A stretch of 64,000 nucleotides of DNA from Gluconobacter japonicus (lineage in GTDB: Bacteria > Pseudomonadota > Alphaproteobacteria > Acetobacterales > Acetobacteraceae), in the NCBI RefSeq assembly GCF_002723975.1, contig NZ_BEWO01000012.1:29018-93017 (forward strand). Direction: 5' to 3'. How positions within the stretch are numbered: the stretch's first letter is position 1; each line of letters begins with the position of its first letter. Shown piece by piece: positions 41,328 to 49,880 of this stretch. Below the pieces are notes generated by a model that made no database searches, was not told where the DNA came from, and was given only the letters and a program-made list of their open reading frames with translations. The position numbers were made by a program, and so were the translations under genes.

Positions 41328-41366
41328 GGCCAGACAGGCCCGGATGCGGGACAGAGGAACCGGTAT

Positions 41367-42011
41367 ATGGACTGGACGGACGAGACGATCGCCAGACTTC
41401 GGGAGCTGTGGAGTCAGGGACTTTCGACCGCTGAAATCGGCCGCCAGCTTTCCATCACGAAGAATGCTGTTGTTGGCAAGGCCCATCGCCTTGGGCTGCC
41501 ACCGCGCCCATCTCCGATCCGTAACCGCAAGGTGAAAGACGGAGAAACACCGTCCACGGAAACGCCACGTCGCAAGCCGCCGACCCGTAAGGCTCTCGCT
41601 CCGAAAGCTGAGGCTCCGGCCGATCTTTTTGTAGAGAAGGCTGAAGCCAAACCGGTTCCGGTCAAAGTTGAAACTGCCAAGCCTGCTGCCGCTCCCAAGC
41701 CGTCTCCGGCTATGGAAAGCATCATGGCTTCTCCGCCGCCGCGTCCCGTAGCCAAGGTTGAAGCGGCTGCCCGTCCTGCTCCCGTGGCCCCTGAGCCGCG
41801 CGTTGCACCGCCTGTGCGTCCGGCTCCGCCGCCACGTTTCACGGCGAGCATTGATCGTCCGGCCCGTCGCGGACCGTCGTGCTGCTGGCCGATCGGTGAT
41901 CCGGGAACACCGGGGTTTCATTTTTGTGGAGCAACGCCGCTGCCTGGGAAACCCTACTGCGCGGAACATGCCGCCATTGCTTATGTGAAGATCCGGGATC
42001 GCCGGGACTAA
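41367..42011 (+). CDS. gcrA: GcrA family cell cycle regulator
   Basis: GcrA is an alphaproteobacterial sigma70-associated cell cycle regulator that senses CcrM DNA methylation. The N-terminal DNA-binding part is unmistakable: MDWTDETIARLRELWSQGLS, then EIGRQLSITKNAVVGKAHRL and GLPPRPSPI. A long Pro/Ala/Lys-rich linker (about 55-165) follows. The C-terminal sigma-binding segment contains GPSCCWPIGDPGTPGFHFCG, with PLPGKPYCAEHAAIAY. I start at ATG 41367, which gives the canonical N-terminus; the frame is open upstream to 41295. A terminator follows. Confidence 0.94.
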   Translation: MDWTDETIARLRELWSQGLSTAEIGRQLSITKNAVVGKAHRLGLPPRPSPIRNRKVKDGETPSTETPRRKPPTRKALAPKAEAPADLFVEKAEAKPVPVKVETAKPAAAPKPSPAMESIMASPPPRPVAKVEAAARPAPVAPEPRVAPPVRPAPPPRFTASIDRPARRGPSCCWPIGDPGTPGFHFCGATPLPGKPYCAEHAAIAYVKIRDRRD

Positions 42012-42016
42012 TACAG

Positions 42017-42046
42017 AAAAAGCCGCCTTCAGGGGCGGCTTTTTTG
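42017..42046 (+). terminator. Rho-independent terminator after gcrA
   Basis: AAAAAGCCGCC pairs with GGCGGCTTTTTT around TTCAGG. This is a strong bidirectional hairpin between the convergent gcrA and TonB-like genes. The same TTCAGG loop recurs in the terminator behind hpnH. Confidence 0.85.
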
Positions 42047-42048
42047 TT

Positions 42049-42501
42049 TCATTTCACACGAAAATTGATGTGCAGCGTATAATGGTCGTCCTTCACCGGA
42101 TGACCATTCTGGAGTGCCGGATTGAAAATGGCATGTTCCACGAAAACAAGGGCAGTCTGGTTGAATTCCATGTAGTGCCCATCCGTAATGTGGCATCCAT
42201 GTGCATGCCCGGTCGGATCGACCTGACATGTCAGTGAAACACGGTCCTGAACCTGTCGCAGGAGCAGGTTTTTGGGGTACTTCATTGCAGGCGTCAAAGC
42301 CCGATTGATTGAGGCCCGGCGGTTTGCGCGACTATCGTTCTGGTGATGGAAATACCAAAAGCCGCCCAGTACTTGCGTGAGGCACACGCAAGCCAGTCCG
42401 CAAACAGTCCACGAAGATCTGCTCCAGCCTCGTCGTGAAGGACTGGCATCGTCTGGCAAAGGTTCAGGGGCGGGAAGCGGATGGTCCATCTGATCCTGCA
42501 C
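42049..42501 (-). CDS. Orphan TonB C-terminal-domain-like protein
   Basis: The 150-residue protein has a Pro-rich acidic cytoplasmic N-terminus, one membrane helix (about 31-50, TVCGLACVCLTQVLGGFWYF) and a domain (about 70-150) resembling the TonB C-terminal fold. Matching pieces are AMKYPKNLLLRQVQDRVSLT, VDPTGHAHGCHI, FNQTALVFVEHAIFNPAL and QNGHPVKDDHYTLHINFRV. The long Pro-rich periplasmic spacer of TonB is missing (only about 20 residues between helix and domain), so it may not reach outer membrane receptors. ExbB/ExbD are not nearby. Role unknown. Confidence 0.65.
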   Translation of the reverse strand: MQDQMDHPLPAPEPLPDDASPSRRGWSRSSWTVCGLACVCLTQVLGGFWYFHHQNDSRANRRASINRALTPAMKYPKNLLLRQVQDRVSLTCQVDPTGHAHGCHITDGHYMEFNQTALVFVEHAIFNPALQNGHPVKDDHYTLHINFRVK

Positions 42502-42582
42502 GCTTGAGTGATCAGGAAAGTATGGGAGGCTGTTCTGGCCTCTGCAAAGGGTTTTCTGAAAAATTGGGCTGTCAGGTTATCT

Positions 42583-42616
42583 AAAAGGCCGATTTCCTGA
42601 TGAGAAACCGGCCTTT
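42583..42616 (-). terminator. Terminator of the RND efflux operon
   Basis: On the minus strand AAAGGCCG and CGGCCTTTT pair around a 17-base loop a few bases after the outer membrane gene stop, ending in four Ts. Confidence 0.7.
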
Positions 42617-42620
42617 GTAC

Positions 42621-44249
42621 TTAGTGCATCGAGTTTGAGAGGCTGCCCATGGGCAGGGCGGGCAGCGTGTTGCCGTGACCCAGTCCGGGGGTATCAGGAG
42701 CAGAAGCGTTCAGGTTTTCAAACTGCTCCGGGTGTTGGGACGCATTAACGTCCCCAACTGGTTTTGGGTGGTGTAAATTGTCATATTGCAGAGGCTCCAC
42801 AGAGAGCGTCTGATCCATCGTCGGAAGGTTGCGTGTTGACCATCCGCCACCAAGGCTGCGGATCAGGTCCACGTCCGCCGTGTAAAGACGGGTCGCGATT
42901 TCAACCTGATGAATCCGGCTCTCCAGCGTGTTTTCCTGGCTGAAAATGGCTTCCAGATAGGTGCCAACACCGCCCTGATAGAGCGTCATGGTCATGTTCT
43001 GGGTGTCCAGATTGGCTTTGACAGCCCGTTCCAGCGCCTCGTTTTCTTTTGAAAGACGTTCGGTGCGGGATAGGCCATCTTCCACTTCGCGGAAGGCTGA
43101 CAGAACTTTCACACGATATTCGTCCCGCGTTTCCCGATACGCGGACCAGGTGCGCTGAAGCTCGGCTCGGCGCAAACCACCATCAAAAAGCGGCATGTCC
43201 AGACTTGCGCCATAGGTCCAAAGCGAGTTGGCCAGATTGGCAAGATCGAAGCCATTAGCCGCAAATCCACCGCCCACTTTGAGAGCGATATGCGGATAGA
43301 AAGCCGCGCGGGCGATCCCGATTTCCCGATTGGCCTGGGCCATTTCCCGTTCAGCCGACGCAATATCCGGGCGACGTTGCAGCAGCTCGGAAGGAACCGA
43401 GGACGGAATATGCGGCTGGATGAAGCTGAACGTCTGGACCTGCGGAATATGGAACGTGGAGGGTGACGCATTGGTCAGCACCGCGATGGCATGTTCCGTG
43501 ACCTGACGGGCAGCCTGAATATCAAGCTGGGCAGCCTGTGTCGTGTAAAGCTGCGCCTGTGCACGCGCCAGATCCAGACGGGGGGCCGCCTGATTCTGAA
43601 CCTGATTTTCCGTAATGGTCACAGCGCGTTTGTAGAAGGAAATGGATTGCGCGTAGATCGCATCCTGTGCGTCATAGCCGCGCAGTTCAATATAATCGCG
43701 TGCCAGTTCGGCCTGTGTGCTCAGGCGCGCCATGGCAAAGTCTGCTGCGCGTTGCTGGGCAAACTGTTTCTGCGAGCGCACGCGGTTGCGGATGGACGAC
43801 CAGAAATCCGGCTCCCAGGACAACAGGCCGCCGTATTCCTCTTCCGTCTGCGTCAGGGTTGCCCCATTCCGGAACAGACGATCGGCAGACTGTTTGTTGT
43901 CAGACGCACCTGCTTCCAGACTGGCATGAGGAAGAAGTTCCGAGCGCGCTGCGGCTACGAGAGCACGAGCCTGAATGAAGCGTTCGGCGGCAGCCTGAAT
44001 GTCACCATTATCCGCAGTGGCACGGTCTTCAAGCTCGTTCAGGAGTGGGTCCTGAAGCATTGTCCACCAGTTTTCCGGCAGGACAGTATCTGCCGGGGTG
44101 GCAAGCGCAAATGGTGCCTGCCCGTGCCAACTTGCCGGAACGACAAAGTTTGGAGCTTTGTAAGCTGGTGCCAGATCACAGGCGGACAGCCCCAATAAAG
44201 ACAGGGCTGAACCGCAGGCGAGTGAGAGGCGGCGAAGGATAGGAGTCAT
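42621..44249 (-). CDS. RND efflux outer membrane lipoprotein (NodT/OprM family)
   Basis: This 542-residue TolC-like outer membrane channel carries a lipoprotein signal (LSLLGLSACDLAPAY, lipid on the Cys) and a tandem outer-membrane-efflux repeat. Landmarks are WWTMLQDPLLNELEDRA, LLSWEPDFWSSIRNRVRSQ, RPDIASAEREMAQANREIGI ARAAFYP (the classic repeat motif), and a C-terminal half with FREVEDGLSRTERL. It forms the exit duct for the adjacent adaptor and pump. It is last in the minus-strand order pump-adaptor-channel, 2 bases after the adaptor gene. The C-terminal 60 residues are a variable extension. Confidence 0.93.
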   Translation of the reverse strand: MTPILRRLSLACGSALSLLGLSACDLAPAYKAPNFVVPASWHGQAPFALATPADTVLPENWWTMLQDPLLNELEDRATADNGDIQAAAERFIQARALVAAARSELLPHASLEAGASDNKQSADRLFRNGATLTQTEEEYGGLLSWEPDFWSSIRNRVRSQKQFAQQRAADFAMARLSTQAELARDYIELRGYDAQDAIYAQSISFYKRAVTITENQVQNQAAPRLDLARAQAQLYTTQAAQLDIQAARQVTEHAIAVLTNASPSTFHIPQVQTFSFIQPHIPSSVPSELLQRRPDIASAEREMAQANREIGIARAAFYPHIALKVGGGFAANGFDLANLANSLWTYGASLDMPLFDGGLRRAELQRTWSAYRETRDEYRVKVLSAFREVEDGLSRTERLSKENEALERAVKANLDTQNMTMTLYQGGVGTYLEAIFSQENTLESRIHQVEIATRLYTADVDLIRSLGGGWSTRNLPTMDQTLSVEPLQYDNLHHPKPVGDVNASQHPEQFENLNASAPDTPGLGHGNTLPALPMGSLSNSMH

Positions 44250-44251
44250 TA

Positions 44252-45430
44252 TCAGTCCTTTCCAAAGCCGGACTGGTTGTAGCCGCGCTGACCGTCCACG
44301 ACATTGACCTTGTCACCTTCCAGCACGTCGGCTGGCGGGTTGGAAATGATGCGGTCCGTCGGGGAAATGCCGGTCTGGATTTCGGTGGACGTGTCTGCCA
44401 TGCGACCGACCGTCACGTTCCGGTAATGCACGCGGTTGCTCTCATCCACGACAGCGACCTGCATGCCCTTTTCCTGGAAAACGAGCGCGCTTGTCGGGAT
44501 TTCGTACAGATGGGCGTCTTCGTTGTGAGACTTCAGGGCAGCAGAGGCGAAGGTGCCGGGCCACAGGACTTCGTCCTTGTTCTCAAGCGTGAACTCGGCA
44601 ACGGCTGTACGGGTGTTGGGGTCAAAGCCGCGTGACGTCGTCAGATATTTGGCTTCGAAGGTGCGGCCACGATACTGCGGGACGCTGATGATTGCCGTCA
44701 GATCAGGTTGCAGAACATAGGAGAAGGTTTCCGGCACGGAGACGAACAGACGCAGCTTCTGCACATCCGCCACCGTGAAGAGTTCGGATGCACCGCCGGT
44801 TGAGTTCAGTCCGCCGCCACCATTGTTCACGTAATCGCCGACGTTGATGTTACGCGCGGTCACAACGCCATCGAACGGAGCCACGATGGTCTTGAACTTC
44901 TCAAGAGCTTCGAAGTGATCGACGTTGCGCTGTGCGGCATCGACTTCTGCATGGGCGGACTGTTCGTTCGCGTTGGAAACCGAGACGGACTGCCCCGAGA
45001 CGGACTGGGACCGCCCCATGGCGCGCCAGCGCTCTGCCGTGACGGTAGCGAGGTGGTACTTCGCCATCACGGAATCCAGATCCGCCTTGGCCTGCGCATA
45101 CTGTGCATCAAGGGCGGGGGCATTGATCTCAGCCAGAGCATCACCGGCTTTTACATGCGCGCCGTAGTCCTTGTACCACATCTTCACGTAGCCGGAGACC
45201 TGCGGATAGATCGGCGCCTGATACCAGGCGTCAATCGTGCCGGGCAGCGTCAGGGCGACCTTTTCCGGGGACTGCTTGGGAGTGATGACGGCAACGTTCG
45301 GGATCGCGCCGGCTTCTGTGTCAGCCTTCAGTTCCGTTGCTGCATGGGTTTTTTCAACAACGATGAAGCCCACGTAAAGCGCGAGAACGCAGCTTCCCGC
45401 AATGGCGAAGATTTTCGGAGAGCTGGCCAT
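44252..45430 (-). CDS. RND efflux periplasmic adaptor (membrane fusion protein)
   Basis: The 392-residue protein has an N-terminal membrane anchor (IAGSCVLALYVGFIVV) rather than a lipobox, then a lipoyl/barrel-sandwich part split by a coiled-coil hairpin (about 110-180). Landmarks are IYPQVSGYVKMWYKDYGAHV, GDALAEINAPALDAQYAQAK and KFKTIVAPFDGVVTARNIN. It links the inner membrane pump to the outer membrane channel. The start codon overlaps the pump stop by one base (TAATG), so the two are coupled. Confidence 0.93.
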   Translation of the reverse strand: MASSPKIFAIAGSCVLALYVGFIVVEKTHAATELKADTEAGAIPNVAVITPKQSPEKVALTLPGTIDAWYQAPIYPQVSGYVKMWYKDYGAHVKAGDALAEINAPALDAQYAQAKADLDSVMAKYHLATVTAERWRAMGRSQSVSGQSVSVSNANEQSAHAEVDAAQRNVDHFEALEKFKTIVAPFDGVVTARNINVGDYVNNGGGGLNSTGGASELFTVADVQKLRLFVSVPETFSYVLQPDLTAIISVPQYRGRTFEAKYLTTSRGFDPNTRTAVAEFTLENKDEVLWPGTFASAALKSHNEDAHLYEIPTSALVFQEKGMQVAVVDESNRVHYRNVTVGRMADTSTEIQTGISPTDRIISNPPADVLEGDKVNVVDGQRGYNQSGFGKD

Positions 45431-48400
45431 TAGACAGTTTCCTTCTGACGCGAGGAACGGTTGTGGAGGATGGCGTAAACGCAGGGGACAAAGAGGAGGG
45501 TCGAGATCGTCGCGACCAGCAGGCCGCCGATGACGGCCTTGCCAAGCGGTGCGTTCGTGGAGTTTGAAATTGCCATCGGGATCATGCCGACAATCATGGC
45601 GAGGGCCGTCATGAGCACCGGACGGATACGGCCAAAGCCGGCTTCCAGCGCGGCCTTGAGGGCATCACCATGGATTTCAAGGCGTTCACGGGCGAACGAA
45701 ACCACGAGGATGGAGTTGGCGGTGGCCGTTCCCATGCACATGATGGCGCCGGTGAGGGCCGGAACCGACAGGCGTGTGCCCGTCAGGAACAGAGCCCAGG
45801 CAATGCCGCCCAGAGCACCCGGCAGAGCCGTGATGATGATGAACGGGTCAAGCCAGGACTGAAAGTTCACGACGATCAACAGATAGATCAGCACCACAGA
45901 GATGCAGAGGCCGAAGACAAGCTGGGAATAGGCACCATGCATGGTGGTAGCCTGTCCATGGACGTCGATTTCAGCCGAGCGCGGGACGTTGTGTGCGTCG
46001 TCTGCCAGAACTTTCTTCACGCCGTCCAGAACGGAGCCCATGTCCGTGCCTTCGACGTTCACATAAATGTCCATCTCGGACATCGAGTTGTAGTGAGAGA
46101 CTTCGCCCGGTGTCCCAGCGGCCACCACGTCTGCGACAGCACCGAGAAGCTGTGGGTCGATGTTCTCGGGATTACCTTCGCCCTTATCGACAGGAATGGT
46201 CAGAAGATCGCTGAGATGCGTCATCTGGTCCTGTGAGGTGTAGAGGTTCAGCGGGAATGTAACGTTGTCTTCCGGGTCGAGCCAGAACTGTGGATCAACA
46301 ACGGCGGAGCCTGACAGGGTGTAAAGTTCGTTCTGGGCGATGTCCTGTTCCGTCACGCCGGTCGCCTGACCGAAGGTACGGTTGCCGTTCACCATCAGGG
46401 TTGGCGTGGACATGGTCTGCTGGATAGTTACATCCGCAGCACCCGGAACCTGACGGATCTTGCCGATGACGTGACGCGCATAGTCGTAGTTCTGCATGGC
46501 GTCCGGACCGGAAATCTGAATGTCGATCGGAGCGGAAGATCCGAAGTTCAGAATTTTCTGGGTCAGATCAGCAGGCTGGAAGGTGAAGACGGTGCCGGGG
46601 AAGCGCTGTGACAGATCCTTGCGGAGCAGCTTGCGATAATCCCAGACAGGCGAGGCTTCGTTCTTCAGAGCAATCGTCAGGTCGCAGTCCTGCGTTCCCA
46701 CGCTTGGTGTCGGCATGAAGGCCTGGTTGTGGGGGCCTTCTGGCAGGCCACAATCCGAGATGATGCTTTCCACTTTGCCCGGTAGATCCTGATGGATGCG
46801 GTCATCCACAAGAGCTGCAATCCGGCCCGCCACTTCGATACGCGTGCCCAGAGGTGCACGCATGTGCATCTGAAGGGTCCCGGATTTGACTTCCGGGAAG
46901 AAGTCGCGGCCTGCGAAGGCATAGAGTCCGGTTGAGGCAATGGAAATCAGCAGGAAGATGCCAACGAACGCGCCACGGCGGCCGATGCAGCGTTCCAGAA
47001 GCGTGCCATAGCCATCACGGAAGCGGTTGAAGCGGGCTTCGAAACCTGCCTGGAAGCGTCCGAAGAAGCCTTTCGGTTCCGGGTGGCCGTGATCGGTTTC
47101 GCCATGTGCGCCATGATGAACCTGTCCGGCCAGAAGATACTTGGCCATGGTGGGCACAAGCGTACGGGACAGGATGAAGGACGCGATCATCGCGAAGATG
47201 ATGGCTTCTGCCATCGGCATGAACAGGTAGCCCGACACGCCGTCCAGCTCGAAGAGCGGCAGCCAGACAATGCAGATGCAGGTTGTGGACACGAAGGTCG
47301 GGATGACGATCTGGTTGGCCGCGTCAATGATGGCGAGTTCCAGATCCTTCCCCATTTCAAGGTGGGTATCGATGTTCTCGATCATGACGGTGGCGTCATC
47401 CACGAGAATACCGACAGCCAGCGCGAGACCACCCAGTGTCATCACGTTGATGGACTGACCTGCCCATCCCAGCCCGATGAGCGCGCACAGAATGGCCAGC
47501 GGAATGGACGTGGCGATGATGACGGTGGAGCGCCAGGAGCCAAGGAACAGCAGGACCACAATACCGGTCAGGAACGCGGCGGTGATCATTTCCTGCACGA
47601 CGTCCTTGATCTGGTCTTTCACCATCACGGAGGCGTCTTCGAGGATCGAGACATGCACATCAGGCGGCAGAATTCTGCGCAGACGCGGGAGGAGCGCCTT
47701 GGTCGCGGCTACAACGTCCAGAGTGGAGGCTGTGCCACCTTTCTGGGTAATGACTTCCACGGCCTGACGGCCCTTCACCAGCACCAGGTTCGTCTGAGGA
47801 TGGCCACCGCGATAGACGTCCGCTACGTCCCGCACATAGATGACTGCATTGCCAACCCGTTTGACCGGGATATTGGCGATGTCTTCCATGCTCTGCGGGG
47901 CGGCGTTGGTCTGCACCATCCAGTCGGTCGCGTCGATCTTCTGGTCACCGGCGGGTAGAACGATGTTCTGCTTGCGCAGGGCAGCCTGCACGTCCGCAGC
48001 AGCCAGATGATGAGCCCGGAGTTCCGCCTGGTTCATGGAAACCATGACAAAACTGTCCATGCCACCATTCGGGTGCGCCACGACGGCTCCCGGAACTGTT
48101 GCGAGCAGCGGGCGAACCGTAATCACGCCGAGTTTGAACAGATCCGATGGTGTCTGCTTGTCAGACGTGATCTGAAGCGCAATGACAGGCACCTGTGATG
48201 GGTTCAGAGCCATGATCATTGGCGCTGGTACCATCGGCGGAAGGCCAAGAAGCACCGTTTGGGAAATTGCTGTCACTTCTGCCTCGGCGTCCCCGATGGG
48301 CGTGCCGGGCTGGAAGTAGATGTCTACAATCGAACGACCATAATAGGAGTTGGACTCCATATGCTCGATGTTCTGGACTGTCGTCGTGACGGCCAGTTCG

Positions 48401-48603
48401 AAGTTGTAAGTAATACGACCAGCAAATTCCTGCGGCAGAAGACCTGGATAGGTCCAGACCGCTGCAACGACCGGAATCTTGATGTTGGGGAATACGTCCG
48501 TTGGCGTCCTGAGGATCGAGAGGATGCCAAGCATCACAATCAGAATCGACAGGACGACGAACGTTAAGGGTCGTCTTAGCGCGGTGACAACAATGGCATT
48601 CAT
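45430..48603 (-). CDS. RND efflux pump permease (AcrB/MdtB-like, hydrophobe/multidrug type)
   Basis: A 1057-residue RND transporter with the usual two-fold repeat: one helix, a large periplasmic loop, then six helices, twice. Family motifs are RRPLTFVVLSILIVMLGILS, LRTPTDVFPNIKIPVVAAVW, GILVDDATVMIENIDTHLEM (proton-relay Asp pair in helix 4), and PVLMTALAMIVGMIPMA at the end. A cytoplasmic linker near residue 490 has an unusual cluster, HHGAHGETDHGHPEP, that could bind metal. It is the first gene of the operon; no regulator gene is adjacent. The substrate is unknown. Confidence 0.94.
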   Translation of the reverse strand: MNAIVVTALRRPLTFVVLSILIVMLGILSILRTPTDVFPNIKIPVVAAVWTYPGLLPQEFAGRITYNFELAVTTTVQNIEHMESNSYYGRSIVDIYFQPGTPIGDAEAEVTAISQTVLLGLPPMVPAPMIMALNPSQVPVIALQITSDKQTPSDLFKLGVITVRPLLATVPGAVVAHPNGGMDSFVMVSMNQAELRAHHLAAADVQAALRKQNIVLPAGDQKIDATDWMVQTNAAPQSMEDIANIPVKRVGNAVIYVRDVADVYRGGHPQTNLVLVKGRQAVEVITQKGGTASTLDVVAATKALLPRLRRILPPDVHVSILEDASVMVKDQIKDVVQEMITAAFLTGIVVLLFLGSWRSTVIIATSIPLAILCALIGLGWAGQSINVMTLGGLALAVGILVDDATVMIENIDTHLEMGKDLELAIIDAANQIVIPTFVSTTCICIVWLPLFELDGVSGYLFMPMAEAIIFAMIASFILSRTLVPTMAKYLLAGQVHHGAHGETDHGHPEPKGFFGRFQAGFEARFNRFRDGYGTLLERCIGRRGAFVGIFLLISIASTGLYAFAGRDFFPEVKSGTLQMHMRAPLGTRIEVAGRIAALVDDRIHQDLPGKVESIISDCGLPEGPHNQAFMPTPSVGTQDCDLTIALKNEASPVWDYRKLLRKDLSQRFPGTVFTFQPADLTQKILNFGSSAPIDIQISGPDAMQNYDYARHVIGKIRQVPGAADVTIQQTMSTPTLMVNGNRTFGQATGVTEQDIAQNELYTLSGSAVVDPQFWLDPEDNVTFPLNLYTSQDQMTHLSDLLTIPVDKGEGNPENIDPQLLGAVADVVAAGTPGEVSHYNSMSEMDIYVNVEGTDMGSVLDGVKKVLADDAHNVPRSAEIDVHGQATTMHGAYSQLVFGLCISVVLIYLLIVVNFQSWLDPFIIITALPGALGGIAWALFLTGTRLSVPALTGAIMCMGTATANSILVVSFARERLEIHGDALKAALEAGFGRIRPVLMTALAMIVGMIPMAISNSTNAPLGKAVIGGLLVATISTLLFVPCVYAILHNRSSRQKETV

Positions 48604-48837
48604 TGGTTGGCGCGTCCTGATGCGGTTTAGGTAGATGCGCCGATATACACATTATGTTGTAGAACTGGATTTAAACTCCCATTTAATACAGAGATTTAAT
48701 TAAATGCAGTTTTAATATGTTGTTTGCTGTTTAGAATTCTGTGTATTTTTTAATGAAGATATATTTATTAAAAACAATTTTATTGTTTTTCAGAAAATTC
48801 TGTATCTGATTTTTATTGGCTCGCGTGTCATGCACAT
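48604..48837. promoter_or_regulatory. AT-rich region upstream of the RND operon, with near-palindrome
   Basis: About 180 bases here are far richer in A and T than the rest of the window. TACACATTATGTTGTA (48646-48661) is nearly palindromic (TACACAT against ATGTGTA with one extra T) and sits 43 bases before the pump start, a good place for a repressor. No gene is seen in this stretch. Confidence 0.45.
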
Positions 48838-48874
48838 AAAAAAGCCCGCCCCTCGTAATGAGGAACGGGCTTTT
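48838..48874 (-). terminator. Rho-independent terminator after the bactofilin gene
   Basis: On the minus strand AAAAGCCCG and CGGGCTTTTTT pair around an inner CCTC/GAGG stem, ending in a T-run, 30 bases beyond the bactofilin stop. Confidence 0.8.
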
Positions 48875-48903
48875 CAGAACCGTCAGATAAAAGCGGAGAA
48901 GGA

Positions 48904-49587
48904 TTAGCCTTCAGCCTTTTCTTCTGCCACTTCCGGGGTCGTCTTTGCAGGCTCCGCGATCGGGAGACGCGGTGCGGCGCCATCCGTAATCATTTCGAGC
49001 TGGCCTGTGATCTGGCCACCGTCTTCAACCTGCAGGCGACGGCACTTTGCCTTACCAATCAGACGGCCGCTGCCACGGATTGTGAGGCTGCCATTGACGG
49101 TCAGGGTGCCGTCAATCGTGCCAGCCACTTCCGCATCTTCAACTTCAATTGCGCCGCGGAAAACGCCGCCCTGTGCAACAACGACTTCAGCCGCCTGGAT
49201 CATGCTGGACTCGACAGTCCCTTCAACGACCAGACGCTCGGCATCCTGAACCGAACCCTGAACGCTGATGCCGCGGCCAACGACCAGCGTGCGCCGCTCT
49301 GGGCCCGTCTGGCGCGGAGCGCCCGGTACACCTGCTGCACCCGGACGAGGTGCTGCGGCCGGCGTTGCGCCCGGCAGATTGTTCGGGGATGGCGGTGCCG
49401 GGAAAGGGGTACGACCCATGGAGGCGGGGTCCTTCTGCTGAGTGGGCTGGGGGCTGGCGGTTCCGGATCCGGACGCAGGAGTGGTCTGGCTGGAAGCATC
49501 CGGCCGGCTGGGAAAGATGGGCTGTCCGGCGAGCTGACTGGTCTCGGCAGGCTTTGCGTCTTCTTCCGGTTTGCGTCTTCTGAACAA
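48904..49587 (-). CDS. Bactofilin (polymer-forming cytoskeletal protein)
   Basis: Bactofilins self-assemble into filaments that organise cell-envelope machinery. A beta-helix of hexad-like repeats spans about residues 95-205: TLVVGRGISVQGSVQDAERL, VVEGTVESSMIQAAEVVVAQ, GGVFRGAIEVEDAEVAGTID, then GTLTVNGSLTIRGSGRLIGK. It is flanked by a long Pro/Ala/Ser-rich N-terminal region and an acidic C-terminus. I prefer the TTG start at 49587 (giving a FRRRKPEEDAKP beginning) because the 33 extra residues from the ATG at 49686 look non-coding; this choice is uncertain. Confidence 0.82.
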   Translation of the reverse strand: MFRRRKPEEDAKPAETSQLAGQPIFPSRPDASSQTTPASGSGTASPQPTQQKDPASMGRTPFPAPPSPNNLPGATPAAAPRPGAAGVPGAPRQTGPERRTLVVGRGISVQGSVQDAERLVVEGTVESSMIQAAEVVVAQGGVFRGAIEVEDAEVAGTIDGTLTVNGSLTIRGSGRLIGKAKCRRLQVEDGGQITGQLEMITDGAAPRLPIAEPAKTTPEVAEEKAEG

Positions 49588-49880
49588 GGAAACCCCGCTA
49601 CGGATCTGGAAAAAACAATGACTCTGTCTCGGTCGCCCTCTGGCAGCCCTGCGAATGCAGACGCGATCAGGAGCGGCCTCTGACAAGGCTTACACGGTCA
49701 CGCCCCGGACGGACAACCCGCGCTTTCAGCTAAATGTCATAATCTGACATGCACTCAACAGCAGAGGGGGTCATCCGGGGTGTTGGCGTGCCCTAAGAGG
49801 GCCCCTATGATCGTGTTGATTTCATGGCGCAGATGGCGTCCTGAACGATTTTCTGCCTTTTTGTGAACTCTGGAGCCTTG
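49588..49880. promoter_or_regulatory. Divergent bactofilin / adenosine kinase region
   Basis: The gap has ATGTCA-TAATC-TGACAT (49734-49750), an inverted repeat with perfect 6-bp arms. Further right is a convincing sigma70-type promoter for the kinase, described separately. No gene is supported here unless bactofilin starts at 49686. Confidence 0.45.
49783..49811 (+). promoter_or_regulatory. Sigma70-type promoter for adenosine kinase
   Basis: TTGGCG (49783-49788), exactly 17 bases, then TATGAT (49806-49811). Transcription would begin near 49818, about 63 bases before the start codon. Confidence 0.55.
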
